Assembly (NCBI RefSeq): GCF_014204415.1
Contig: NZ_JACHLE010000001.1
Coordinates: 124,001-188,000 of the forward strand
Direction: 5' to 3'
Source: Chryseobacterium defluvii
Lineage (GTDB): Bacteria; Bacteroidota; Bacteroidia; Flavobacteriales; Weeksellaceae
Length of the DNA: 64,000 nucleotides
Part shown: one piece after another, positions 27,649 to 36,603 of the stretch
How positions within the stretch are numbered: the stretch's first letter is position 1
Layout: each line of letters starts with the position of its first letter
The notes under the pieces: model-generated
Database searches by the model: none
Seen by the model: only the letters and a program-made list of their open reading frames with translations
What the model was told of the DNA's origin: nothing
Translations under genes and position numbers: made by a program

Positions 27649-27913
27649 TGTATTTATTTTTTATTAAAGTTAAAGAACTTTACGCTCTTTGTTCGCAACT
27701 TTTGTGCCATTATAGAAATAGTGATTAACTATTTGATAACTTGATGTATAAATGCCTTTATTTTAGTTTGTGTTTTGTGAAATATTTTTCGTTTATATAA
27801 GTAAGCAATAGTGAATTATTGATGATAAACAGCATGTTTTTGAAGAACAGCAGCGTGAGTTATTTTGAGTGCGGTAAACTTTTACAGGAAAATATAAATT
27901 TAAAGTAATAGAC

Positions 27914-28210
27914 CTAATCAATTATTTTTACTGTTACAATAACAACCGCCAGAACTATGCAAAATAAAGCGATTAAAAATAAATAATCTGCAATAGTCTC
28001 AAATTTGTTTTCCCGCTTTTCATTCCTGGATCTTATTGCAAGAAACGAGAAAAAACAGCTGCAGGCAAAAAGCAGGCATGCTGCGCCGGCAAATTCATCC
28101 AAATGAGTATTATTACTTATTTTAGTGATCTTCAATGAAGTGATGATAAGTAACGAAAATCCTAAAAGATTACTGGATGCATTAAGGATATGAGGTGATT
28201 TTTTTTCCAT
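27914..28210 (-). CDS. Small three-helix membrane protein
   Basis: This 98-residue protein has three hydrophobic helices (about 13-28, 40-60 and 76-96) and a charged cytoplasmic loop (RSRNEKRENKFE). I do not recognise the family. It has no operon partner. Confidence 0.6.
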   Translation of the reverse strand: MEKKSPHILNASSNLLGFSLLIITSLKITKISNNTHLDEFAGAACLLFACSCFFSFLAIRSRNEKRENKFETIADYLFLIALFCIVLAVVIVTVKIID

Positions 28211-28348
28211 TATTATAAATTTATTTCAAATTAAAACACAATTTTTTTTATTATCAAATTTTTAAAAAAGATTATTAAAAATTAAAATTAATTTAAAAAG
28301 TGTATATTAGCGAAATACTTCGAGAACATAAAAATTTTATATTGGGCT

Positions 28349-30781
28349 ATGCAGACAACCTATATTGAAACACAGCAGATTTCTTTTCAGGATTTTAAAA
28401 ACCAGATACTTGGAGACTATACATTAGGCAGGGTATCTCGTGAGATGTCTTATTTAGGAAGAAGAGAAGTCCTTACGGGAAAAGCTAAATTCGGAATTTT
28501 CGGGGATGGTAAAGAACTTCCCCAGCTTGCCATGGCAAAAGTTTTCAAAAACGGGGACTTCCGTTCAGGTTATTACAGGGATCAGACCTTTGCGTTGGCT
28601 GTAGATGCTCTTACGGTGGAAAGCTTTTTTGCCCAGCTGTATGCAGATACCAGTGTGGAAAGAGAGCCTGCATCCGCCGGAAGACAGATGAACGGGCATT
28701 TTGCAACCAGAAGTTTGAATGAAGATGGAAGCTGGAAAGACCTTACTGCCCAGAAAAATATTTCTTCGGATATTTCCCCTACGGCAGGTCAGATGCCCAG
28801 ATTATTAGGATTGGCCCAGGCGTCCAAAATATATAAAAGTGTAAAATTCGAAGGCTCAGAAAAATTCTCAAAAAATGGAAATGAAATTGCTTTCGGAACA
28901 ATTGGAGATGCCTCTACTGCGGAAGGCCATTTCTGGGAAACCTTAAACGCTGCCTGTGCCCTTCAGGTTCCTATGGTGGTTTCCATCTGGGATGACGGTT
29001 ATGGGATTTCGGTTCCTACAACCAACCAGAGAGCAAAGGCGGATATTGCTGAAATGCTTAGCGGTTTCCAGAGAAAAGAAGGCGAGAATCAGGGTTGTGA
29101 GATCATCCAGGTGAAAGCTTGGGATTACCCGGCATTATTGGACGCTTATGCCAAAGCAGAACACTTTGCCAGAACAGAAAGTGTTCCCGTGGTTGTTCAT
29201 GTTATAGAAGTTACCCAGCCTCAGGGGCATTCTACATCGGGTTCTCATGAAAGATACAAAAATGAAGAGCGTCTTTCCTGGGAAGCAGAATTTGACGGAT
29301 TGGTAAAATTCAGAGAGTGGATCCTGAACTATTCGATCGAAATTGATGGTAAAGAAGAAATTATAGCCACAGCAGAGGAATTGGATGCTATCGATAGTGA
29401 AGCTAAGAAAACGGTAAAGGCAGGGCAGAAAACCGCTTGGGAAAACTATCAGACTACAATTACGCATCTGATTCAGGCTGTTTTACCTTTCGTTGAAAAC
29501 CTTAAAGGGCAGGATGCCGAGATCGGGACTTATATCGAACAGTTCAACAAACTGGTTTCCAAAGCCAAAAAAGATGTCTTCCATCTGGCAAGAAAAACTT
29601 TATTGGCAACCAGAGGGATCAGTTCTGTCGAAAGAACCCAATTGATGCAGAAGTACAATGAAGTTTTCGAAATAGAAAAAGATAACTATTCTTCCCATTT
29701 ATACTCCCAGTCACAATGGAAAGCTGAAAATGTAAAAGAGATCAAACCTGTTTATTCTGACAGTTCTGAAGATGTGGACGGAAGAGTAGTGGTAAGAAAT
29801 AATTTTGATAAAATATTTGAAAAATATCCTGAAACCTTAGTATTCGGTGAAGATGCCGGAAATATCGGTGACGTAAACCAGGGCTTGGAAGGAATGCAGG
29901 AAAAATACGGTGAAGTTCGTGTTGCAGATACCGGAATCCGTGAAGCTACCATTCTTGGGCAGGGTATCGGGATGGCGATGAGAGGGCTAAGGCCTATTGC
30001 CGAAATCCAGTATCTGGATTACATCTTATACTGTTTGCAGGGAATGAGCGATGATCTGGCTACGGTGCAGTACAGAACAAAAGGAGGTCAGAAAGCTCCT
30101 GTGACCATCAGAACCAGAGGGCACAGGTTAGAGGGGATCTGGCATTCAGGTTCTCCGATGGCTGGGATCCTTAACCTTTCAAAAGGTATTCTGGTTCTGG
30201 TTCCGAGAAACCTTACCAAAGCAGCAGGATTCTATAATACGATGCTTCAGGCTGATGAGCCTGCCGTGATCGTGGAATGCCTGAACGGATACAGGTTAAA
30301 AGAAAAGCAGCCGGATAACCTGGGTGAATTCACGGTTCCTGTAGGTAAAATTGAAGTGACAAAAGAAGGTAAAGATGTTACCCTTGTAACTTATGGATCT
30401 ACATGGAGAATTGTAATGGAAGCAGCCGGAGAATTGGAAAAACTCGGAATTTCTGCAGAAGTGATCGATATCCAGTCTTTAATTCCTTTCGATTTATCTC
30501 ATGAAATTGCGGACAGCGTTAAGAAAACAAACAGGCTGGTTGTCATTGACGAAGATGTGGAAGGAGGAACTTCAGCATTTATCCTTCAGCAGATCTTAGA
30601 AAAGCAGAAAGCATTCAGATATCTGGATTCTGATCCGTTAACGATTGCAGCCAATGATCACAGACCTGCCTATGCAAGTGACGGGGATTATTTCAGTAAA
30701 CCGTCTGCAGATGATATGGTAGAAAGAATTTATGCAATGTTTAATGAAGCAAATCCTCAGAAATACCCTGCGATATTTTAA
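28349..30781 (+). CDS. 2-oxoacid (branched-chain type) dehydrogenase E1, fused alpha and beta subunits
   Basis: This 810-residue fusion decarboxylates 2-oxoacids with thiamine diphosphate and passes the acyl group to lipoyl-E2. The N-terminal half is E1 alpha (GDASTAEGHFWETLNAA for ThDP/Mg binding, then the STSGSHERYKNEE segment). The C-terminal half (from about 470) is a transketolase-like E1 beta (VFGEDAGNIGDVNQGL, RPIAEIQYLDYI, DEDVEGGTSAFILQQ). Such fusions are common in Flavobacteriia. It probably works with the lipoamide dehydrogenase at 44894, which is far away. No E2 gene is in the window. Confidence 0.92.
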   Translation: MQTTYIETQQISFQDFKNQILGDYTLGRVSREMSYLGRREVLTGKAKFGIFGDGKELPQLAMAKVFKNGDFRSGYYRDQTFALAVDALTVESFFAQLYADTSVEREPASAGRQMNGHFATRSLNEDGSWKDLTAQKNISSDISPTAGQMPRLLGLAQASKIYKSVKFEGSEKFSKNGNEIAFGTIGDASTAEGHFWETLNAACALQVPMVVSIWDDGYGISVPTTNQRAKADIAEMLSGFQRKEGENQGCEIIQVKAWDYPALLDAYAKAEHFARTESVPVVVHVIEVTQPQGHSTSGSHERYKNEERLSWEAEFDGLVKFREWILNYSIEIDGKEEIIATAEELDAIDSEAKKTVKAGQKTAWENYQTTITHLIQAVLPFVENLKGQDAEIGTYIEQFNKLVSKAKKDVFHLARKTLLATRGISSVERTQLMQKYNEVFEIEKDNYSSHLYSQSQWKAENVKEIKPVYSDSSEDVDGRVVVRNNFDKIFEKYPETLVFGEDAGNIGDVNQGLEGMQEKYGEVRVADTGIREATILGQGIGMAMRGLRPIAEIQYLDYILYCLQGMSDDLATVQYRTKGGQKAPVTIRTRGHRLEGIWHSGSPMAGILNLSKGILVLVPRNLTKAAGFYNTMLQADEPAVIVECLNGYRLKEKQPDNLGEFTVPVGKIEVTKEGKDVTLVTYGSTWRIVMEAAGELEKLGISAEVIDIQSLIPFDLSHEIADSVKKTNRLVVIDEDVEGGTSAFILQQILEKQKAFRYLDSDPLTIAANDHRPAYASDGDYFSKPSADDMVERIYAMFNEANPQKYPAIF

Positions 30782-30798
30782 TTGAGGATAAAAGATAC

Positions 30799-30833
30799 AG
30801 AATCGGGTTTCAACGAAGTTGAAACCCGATTCT
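30799..30833. terminator. Bidirectional terminator
   Basis: A perfect 16-bp stem (AGAATCGGGTTTCAAC and its inverse) with a 3-nt loop and T-rich flanks lies between the convergent E1 and HxlR genes. On the minus strand the arm lies at the end of the HxlR gene. Confidence 0.85.
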
Positions 30834-31189
30834 TATTTGGTGCACTTTGCATATTCTGCAAATTCTTCCTTATTCTGATATTTTGCTTCCCATTCCTCTA
30901 ATAAATAAAGAATAGGCAAAAGTGCCAATCCCTTTTCCGTAAGTGAGTATTCCACCCTTGGAGGGATCTCTTTGAATTCTTCACGGATGATCAGCCCGTC
31001 GGTTTCCATTTCTCTCAGCTGATCCGTAAGCACCTTCCTGGAAATTACATTAATACGGACAGCAAGCTCTCCAAAACGAAGCTTCCGGTCCTTGATGACC
31101 AGGGCAATGATGGGTTTCCATTTACTTCCTAAAGCAGACATGGCCTTGCCTAAAGGGCAATTATGCTTCATCAGTTCGTTTTTTTTCAT
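30833..31189 (-). CDS. HxlR-family transcriptional regulator
   Basis: This 118-residue winged-helix protein has the family opening HNCPLGKAMSALGSKWKPIIALVI with Cys11, the redox- or electrophile-sensing cysteine in several members. It is divergent from an old-yellow-enzyme gene, the usual arrangement for a regulator that controls a reductase in response to quinones or electrophiles. The shared 134-bp gap contains repeated GTTAC boxes. Confidence 0.9.
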   Translation of the reverse strand: MKKNELMKHNCPLGKAMSALGSKWKPIIALVIKDRKLRFGELAVRINVISRKVLTDQLREMETDGLIIREEFKEIPPRVEYSLTEKGLALLPILYLLEEWEAKYQNKEEFAEYAKCTK

Positions 31190-31191
31190 CT

Positions 31192-31288
31192 GTTACAAAT
31201 AGGTTACTAATGTTGGTTACGGCAAAGTTACCAGTTTTTTCTCTTTTACAGATACAAATATAAACTATTATTAGTTACTTTGTGTAAC
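31192..31288. promoter_or_regulatory. GTTAC repeat array between HxlR and OYE genes
   Basis: GTTAC occurs in direct orientation at 31192, 31203, 31216, 31227 and 31274, and inverted (GTAAC) at 31284. Spacings of 11, 13 and 11 bp put the first four on nearly the same face of the helix. The last two form GTTAC-N5-GTAAC. The likely reader is the HxlR protein encoded alongside. Confidence 0.6.
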
Positions 31289-31323
31289 AATTTGAAAACA
31301 ATCAATATAAATTAATTTCAAAA

Positions 31324-32385
31324 ATGAGTATAGACGCATTATTCAACCCATTCAGATACAAAAATCTAGAACTTAAGAACAGAGTGGTAATGGCTCCGAT
31401 GACGAGGGCAAAATCAGACAATGGAGTACCTACTCCGGAAATAGTAGACTATTATGCAAGAAGGGCTGCCTCAGAAGTAGGCCTGATCCTTTCGGAAGGT
31501 ACGGTGATTAACAGGCCTGCTTCAAAAAATATGCAGAATATCCCGGATTTCTATGGAGATAAGGCATTGCAGGGATGGAAAGAAGTCATTGATGCAGTTC
31601 ATCATAACGGCGGGAAAATGGGGCCGCAGATCTGGCATGTAGGAGATACGAGGATGTCTGAAGAATATCCGTTATTTCCAATGGAAAAAGTATCGGAAAT
31701 GACCCTGGAAGATATTCAGGATACCATTGCCCAGTTTGCAGCTTCCGCAAAAGTTGCCAAAGACCTTGGATTTGATTGTTTTGAGATCCACGGGGCGCAC
31801 GGCTATCTTATCGATCAGTTCTTTTGGAATGTAACCAATACACGGACTGATGAATATGGGGGTAAAACACTGAAAGAAAGGACCCGTTTTGCCGTTGATG
31901 TGATTAAAGCAATGAGAGCAGCAGTAGGAGAAGATTTTACCATTATTATCCGCCTTTCGCAATGGAAACAGCAGGATTACAATAGCAGGCTGGCTGCCAC
32001 TCCTTCCGAAATGGAAGACTGGCTTTTACCTATGAAAGAAGCCGGAGCAGATATCTTCCATTGCTCCCAGCGCCGTTTCTGGGAACCTGAATTTGAAGGT
32101 TCTGATCTTAATTTTGCAGGCTGGGCAAAGAAAATAACCGGACAGCCTACAATTACGGTAGGATCAGTAGGGCTTAAAGGAGACTTTATGGGATCTTTTG
32201 CCGGTGAAGGCTCTGAAAAAACAGACCTGTCTGAATTATTAAGAAGGCTTGAAAGACAGGATTTTGACTTGGTTGCTGTTGGGCGTGCCCTTTTACAGGA
32301 TCATGAGTGGGTGAAGAAAATAAAAGACGGAAAGACAGAAGAACTCTTAAACTTCTCAGCATCCAGTATGGGAGTTTTGTACTGA
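31324..32385 (+). CDS. NADH:flavin oxidoreductase, old yellow enzyme family
   Basis: This 353-residue FMN TIM barrel starts FNPFRYKNLELKNRVVMAPMTRAKS. It has the HGAHGYLIDQF active-site stretch and the C-terminal LVAVGRALLQDHEW phosphate-binding strand. It reduces activated C=C bonds using NAD(P)H. The divergent HxlR regulator suggests it is induced by reactive electrophiles or quinones. Confidence 0.92.
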   Translation: MSIDALFNPFRYKNLELKNRVVMAPMTRAKSDNGVPTPEIVDYYARRAASEVGLILSEGTVINRPASKNMQNIPDFYGDKALQGWKEVIDAVHHNGGKMGPQIWHVGDTRMSEEYPLFPMEKVSEMTLEDIQDTIAQFAASAKVAKDLGFDCFEIHGAHGYLIDQFFWNVTNTRTDEYGGKTLKERTRFAVDVIKAMRAAVGEDFTIIIRLSQWKQQDYNSRLAATPSEMEDWLLPMKEAGADIFHCSQRRFWEPEFEGSDLNFAGWAKKITGQPTITVGSVGLKGDFMGSFAGEGSEKTDLSELLRRLERQDFDLVAVGRALLQDHEWVKKIKDGKTEELLNFSASSMGVLY

Positions 32386-32486
32386 AAACGTGAATGGTGA
32401 ATTTGTTGCGCTGTCAATTTATTAACAATTGCAAAATTCACTATTCGTCATTCACATATAAATTGCCTATTTAAATTTTCTTAAAC

Positions 32487-32522
32487 AAATCCGCTTTCAG
32501 AACTTCTGGAAGCGGATTTTTT
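32487..32522. terminator. Bidirectional terminator
   Basis: AAATCCGCTT and AAGCGGATTT pair, with CAGAA/TTCTG inside, followed by a T-run on the plus strand and by ATTTGTTTAAG on the minus strand. It separates the convergent OYE and C1 peptidase genes. A second inverted repeat (GTGAATG... CATTCAC, 32389-32456) lies upstream. Confidence 0.8.
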
Positions 32523-32567
32523 AACAGATTTAAATATCTAAAATTGCCATTGATGGCAAAAGTGATT

Positions 32568-33773
32568 TTACAGGCCAATATTTTTAGTAGGCTTTAGCTG
32601 CTTTAAAATATTTTTTGGGATCGCATTTTTATGAACCAGGATTGCTGTTGATTTATATTCAACATAGGGCCTTGTGACATAAATATAGCCTTGGAAATCA
32701 TTGGTAACTCCCCAGGAATTTTTAACCATATAATATTCCTTTCCGGTCTGATCCTTGGCGAGTCCTACGATATGCATTCCGTGATCATCAGTCGTAGAAA
32801 GGTTGTTGAGAGCTTTCTGACGCATGTCTTCAGTGATCGTTTTGTCCTTTTTAGGCTCTGTGAACAGGTTTTGCTTGGTTTCCGCAGCCATCGTTTGGTC
32901 CAGATCCAGTTCCGGAACATAGGCCACCCCGTTTTTGTAGGAGAAATAAGGCTCGGAAACATCTGTTGCCCAGCCAATAGAATACCCTTTATTAATAGCA
33001 TGGTCAATGATTGCGGTCATATCTTTCATAGGTACATTCCAGTCCGAATCATGACTCCAGTTATCAGGAATAGGCACTACAAATTTCTGATAATACGGAT
33101 AATCCTTATAGGAAGATAATTCTACATAATCTTCAGGGTTAATGCCTACCACATCTTTGGCAAAAGTTTTCGGGGTATAGGATTTTCCCTCATAGGTGAA
33201 ATTAGAAGGAACTTTTCCAAGATATTCATCTAAAATAGCATCTACGGCATCCATCCAGTTATCAGAAAGTTTCCCTTTTTGAGAGGCCTGAACCAGACTG
33301 TCCAGTACAGGCTTCAGTTTATCCTGCATTTCCTTGAAATTATTGATGGTCTGTCCGGATTTTAATCCAGTGTAAGCATCCTGAGGAACCGCACCATATT
33401 TTCTGTACATATTGATCACATCATGAAGCTCTCCACCGTCTCCCCAGTTGATCGCGCCATTATTTAATACATATAACTTTGCTTTGTCATGATAAGAGTT
33501 TCTTGCAGTGAAGATTTCTGCCAGATCCACAGGTTTTTTACCCATACGCTGCATTTCGGACTCAAGGAAGGAATTTCCGGAATAGCTCCAGCATGTTCCT
33601 GATGAACCCTGGTTTTTTACAGAAGTAACACCTATATCTTTTAAAGTTGTGAACTGAAAATTAGCATTTTGGGACTGATTGTTTTTCAATTTATTGATCA
33701 GGTCATCCTGAGCAAATACCATACTTCCCGCAGACAAAACCAAAAGTAGTGATGCAATTTTTTTATTTTTCAT
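32568..33773 (-). CDS. Secreted C1-family (papain/bleomycin-hydrolase-like) cysteine peptidase
   Basis: This 401-residue protein has a signal peptide (ending MVFAQ). The active-site elements are the oxyanion Gln55 and the nucleophile Cys61 in VKNQGSSGTCWSYS, the His in DDHGMHIVG and the Asn in VKNSWG. The long insertion between Cys and His (DVINMYRKYGAVPQDAY...) is the pattern of aminopeptidase C/bleomycin hydrolase rather than simple papain. It probably acts in the periplasm or outside. It is monocistronic. Confidence 0.9.
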   Translation of the reverse strand: MKNKKIASLLLVLSAGSMVFAQDDLINKLKNNQSQNANFQFTTLKDIGVTSVKNQGSSGTCWSYSGNSFLESEMQRMGKKPVDLAEIFTARNSYHDKAKLYVLNNGAINWGDGGELHDVINMYRKYGAVPQDAYTGLKSGQTINNFKEMQDKLKPVLDSLVQASQKGKLSDNWMDAVDAILDEYLGKVPSNFTYEGKSYTPKTFAKDVVGINPEDYVELSSYKDYPYYQKFVVPIPDNWSHDSDWNVPMKDMTAIIDHAINKGYSIGWATDVSEPYFSYKNGVAYVPELDLDQTMAAETKQNLFTEPKKDKTITEDMRQKALNNLSTTDDHGMHIVGLAKDQTGKEYYMVKNSWGVTNDFQGYIYVTRPYVEYKSTAILVHKNAIPKNILKQLKPTKNIGL

Positions 33774-34000
33774 TACTGATAAAGATTATATTAGGAATAG
33801 TCGAAAGCATTACGAAATTGTTACAGATATGATGTGGGAATTTAAATATGCTTTTTGAAAAGGCAGAAAGGTAAAAAAGCAAATTGACCATTTTACCCTT
33901 TTGCGATTTTGCTTTTTTCATGTATTTTTAAAAAAAGTTTTTTATGTTTCCAACCTTTTCTAAAGTTTCTGCATCTATAATAATGTAAAGCAGTTTGATT

Positions 34001-34519
34001 ATGGAAAGAGAACTATTATTAGAATGTCAACGTAATGACCGCAAGGCACAGCGGAAAGTCTACGAAAAGATGGCCGGTAAGCTTTACCTGGTCTGTAAAC
34101 GCTATTTGAAGAGCGATGAAGATATTGAAGAAGTAATGGCAGATACTTTTTATAAGATATTTACAAAGATCAGTCAGTTGGAAAATCCGGATATTTTCGA
34201 GGCATGGGCTAAAAAGATTACGGTGAATGAATGCCTGCAGAAATTAAGAAGTAATAAAACACTATCTGTTTCGCTGGAAGATTATCATGTGCCTTCTTTC
34301 CATGAAGCAGAAGAAAGTCTTTCTTTTGAAAAGGACATTTTGAGCTTACTGAACTTTCTTCCCGAAGGCTGCAGAGCCATTTTCAATCTCTTTGCCATTG
34401 AAGGCTACCCGCATAAAGAGATTGCAACAATGCTTTCCATAAGTGAAGGAACCTCCAAATCCCAATTGAATTTTGCAAGAAAAAAATTGCAGGAACTACT
34501 GATCAACCAAAACATTTAA
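34001..34519 (+). CDS. ECF-type RNA polymerase sigma factor
   Basis: This 172-residue protein has sigma region 2 (about 10-75, DIEEVMADTFYKIFTKI) and region 4 (about 110-170, EGCRAIFNLFAIEGYPHKEIATMLSISEGTSKSQL). It starts at the ATG at 34001. Its stop is 12 bp before the next gene, so the two form an operon, and the membrane partner downstream is the likely anti-sigma or output protein. Confidence 0.92.
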   Translation: MERELLLECQRNDRKAQRKVYEKMAGKLYLVCKRYLKSDEDIEEVMADTFYKIFTKISQLENPDIFEAWAKKITVNECLQKLRSNKTLSVSLEDYHVPSFHEAEESLSFEKDILSLLNFLPEGCRAIFNLFAIEGYPHKEIATMLSISEGTSKSQLNFARKKLQELLINQNI

Positions 34520-34531
34520 ACTTTTTTAGAA

Positions 34532-35704
34532 ATGGAAAACAATCACGACATCGATCAAAAATTCAGTGAAGCCTCAAAGTCTTCAGATGAGCCTGAAACC
34601 TTTCCTAGGTTTGAAAAAGTTTGGGACAGAATAGAAGACCGGTTAGAGAGAAAGGAAGAGAAAAAAAGAATCTTTTTTCTTAAGATCCCCTACGGAATTG
34701 CTGCAAGCCTTATTATAGGATCCGGAATATTTTATTTTCTTGACAAAAAAGAAAGTTTACCGGAACCCATACATCCTGTTATTGCAGAAAGCCCTGTCTC
34801 TCCTAAAGTCCAGACCGATAATATAAAGACGGAGAGTACAGTAACACCTGATCTGGAGAAAGCACCTGAAGCTCCCGCAACTTTGCCACCACAGCCTGTG
34901 ATCGCTTATAGTGGGAAAATACCTGTTGTTGAGAAAAACATAGAATTAGCGTATGTTCCTGTGAGTCCATCTGCAGATGGATACCTTGCGGCAAAAGTTG
35001 ATCCTGAAAATTCCGGAACAGTAATTCCGGAAAATAAGCATACTAGGACAGAAAAAGGAATGGAGGAAGTGGTTATTGCCTCGCTTGGAACTAAGAGAGC
35101 AAAACAGTCTGCATCGTATTCTACCCAAGCTATCTCTTCGGCACAGCCTCAGGGCAAACCAAATAATTCTTTAGCAAACATACTGAGAGAAACTCCCGAA
35201 GCAGAACAGATCGCGCCTGATGATATCCCGGATCTTATTATTTCTGCGTACGGTAAAGAAAAATATAAAACAAGAAGAAGCATCATTAACACTACCTCAT
35301 TAATAGCGAAAAGAGAAGGAAACAGCCGGGATGTCGAACTAAAAAGCATTATTCAGGAACAGTTGAAAGAGCTTAACATTGGAGTAGGGAATAAAGAGAA
35401 TAAACAACAGGAAAAAACTAATTATGGGGCAGTTATCATTACCGGAACGTCCGTAAAAGAAGAGCAGTCCGAACCTTTGTATATTATCAATGGAGAAATT
35501 TCTGATGCGGTTCGGTTTAAAAACCTGGAACCCACCCGTATTAAGAGCATTACGATCTTTAAAAATCCTAAGGTGATATCTATCTATGGAAGCAAGGCCG
35601 AAAACGGAGTTGTGGTTATCGAAACCAAAAATATTTCAAATACACAAAAGGAAAAACTGGAAGAATTGTTGGAAGAAGCCTCCTCGGAGGATGAATCAAA
35701 TTAG
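34532..35704 (+). CDS. Single-pass membrane protein with TonB-plug-like segments, sigma-linked
   Basis: This 390-residue protein has a cytoplasmic N-terminus (about 1-45), one transmembrane helix (about 47-68) and a periplasmic part. That part holds a Pro-rich linker, an EEVVIASLGTKR... segment near residue 170 and a C-terminal stretch (about 305-382) ending IKSITIFKNPKVISIYGSKAENGVVVIETK. Both segments resemble the plug domain of SusC/RagA TonB-dependent receptors, yet there is no beta barrel. It follows an ECF sigma gene by 12 bp, like an anti-sigma factor. A plausible role is to sense a receptor or TonB state and hold the sigma factor, but this is inference. Confidence 0.75.
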   Translation: MENNHDIDQKFSEASKSSDEPETFPRFEKVWDRIEDRLERKEEKKRIFFLKIPYGIAASLIIGSGIFYFLDKKESLPEPIHPVIAESPVSPKVQTDNIKTESTVTPDLEKAPEAPATLPPQPVIAYSGKIPVVEKNIELAYVPVSPSADGYLAAKVDPENSGTVIPENKHTRTEKGMEEVVIASLGTKRAKQSASYSTQAISSAQPQGKPNNSLANILRETPEAEQIAPDDIPDLIISAYGKEKYKTRRSIINTTSLIAKREGNSRDVELKSIIQEQLKELNIGVGNKENKQQEKTNYGAVIITGTSVKEEQSEPLYIINGEISDAVRFKNLEPTRIKSITIFKNPKVISIYGSKAENGVVVIETKNISNTQKEKLEELLEEASSEDESN

Positions 35705-35951
35705 AAATAATCAATCTGCTATTGAATTAGTTTTTTTGTGGACAGATTTTAAGTTTGCAACTTTTGTTACATAGTTCAGTAATGATAATGATGGAGTCTG
35801 GCTAATTAAAAAGAAAAATGTTTTTGGGTATTAAAGAAAACAAAAGAAAAATGAGGAAAGCTATAGGTCAGAATTTATAAAGTTAATAGAAAGCTATAAA
35901 ACAATTCAAAAGTAATTGATCAACAGGTGTTTAATTTAAATGGCTGTTTTC

Positions 35952-35982
35952 TTTGAAATTAATTTTCAAAAATTATTGAAAA
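35952..35982. promoter_or_regulatory. Palindromic operator copy 1 at the GbsR-type regulator gene
   Basis: Two overlapping inverted repeats sit here: TTTGAAATTAATTTTCAAA (35952-35970) and TTTTCAAAAATTATTGAAAA (35963-35982). They lie just upstream of a -7 box at 35998-36005. The second contains the same 19-mer found at 36570 and 37322. The position over the -33 region fits autorepression. Confidence 0.7.
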
Positions 35983-35997
35983 TTCAAAAAATATAAT

Positions 35998-36005
35998 TAC
36001 ATTTG
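35998..36005 (+). promoter_or_regulatory. -7 promoter box of the GbsR-type gene
   Basis: TACATTTG fits TAnnTTTG and lies 26 bp upstream of the ATG at 36031, 16 bp after the palindrome. Confidence 0.6.
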
Positions 36006-36030
36006 TGTCATAGAATAAAAGTTGACAAAA

Positions 36031-36534
36031 ATGAAACTTACAGAAGCCAAAGAAAAATATATTCAGACCTGGGGAACATTTGCTACCAATTGGGGGATCA
36101 ACCGTACTATGGCACAGGTGCATGCTTTGCTTCTGGCTAATGGTAAGCCGCTTTCCACTGATGATGTGATGGAGCAGCTTGAGATCTCAAGAGGAAATGC
36201 CAATATGAATCTCCGCAGTCTGATGGATTGGGGTATCATAAGAAAGGAACTGGTAAAAGGAGATCGTAAGGAGTATTTTGTAGCAGAAAAAGATGTCTGG
36301 TTCCTGTTCAAGCAGATCACAAAAGAGCGCAGGAAAAGAGAAATTGAACCTGTGATCGCTTTCCTTGATGATTTAAAAAATATTGAAGACAAAGACTCCC
36401 AGGAAGCAAAAGAGTTTATTAAATTAATGGAAGACTTCAGTTCTGTAACCGGAAAGATCAATAACATTATGGATCTGGCTATTAAAAGTGATGATCACTG
36501 GCTGGTAGGGAAGATCACTAATTTATTAAAGTAA
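36031..36534 (+). CDS. GbsR/MarR-type transcriptional regulator
   Basis: This 167-residue winged-helix protein (about 25-100, TMAQVHALLLANGKPLSTDDVMEQLEISRGNANMNLRSL) has the GbsR-like extended C-terminal dimerisation helices. It starts at the ATG at 36031 (MKLTEAKEKYIQTWG). It is the first gene of a likely locus with a DUF2071 protein and two membrane proteins, and all three transcription blocks carry the same palindrome. It is the obvious candidate to bind it. Confidence 0.88.
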   Translation: MKLTEAKEKYIQTWGTFATNWGINRTMAQVHALLLANGKPLSTDDVMEQLEISRGNANMNLRSLMDWGIIRKELVKGDRKEYFVAEKDVWFLFKQITKERRKREIEPVIAFLDDLKNIEDKDSQEAKEFIKLMEDFSSVTGKINNIMDLAIKSDDHWLVGKITNLLK

Positions 36535-36569
36535 AAAAGGATAATAGTCCTTTTTTATTTCAATTTATC

Positions 36570-36588
36570 TTTCAAAAATTATTGAAAA
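36570..36588. promoter_or_regulatory. Palindromic operator copy 2
   Basis: TTTCAAAAATTATTGAAAA, identical to copy 3 and shared with copy 1, lies 16 bp upstream of the DUF2071 ATG at 36604. Confidence 0.7.
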
Positions 36589-36603
36589 TATAAAAACTAT
36601 TAA

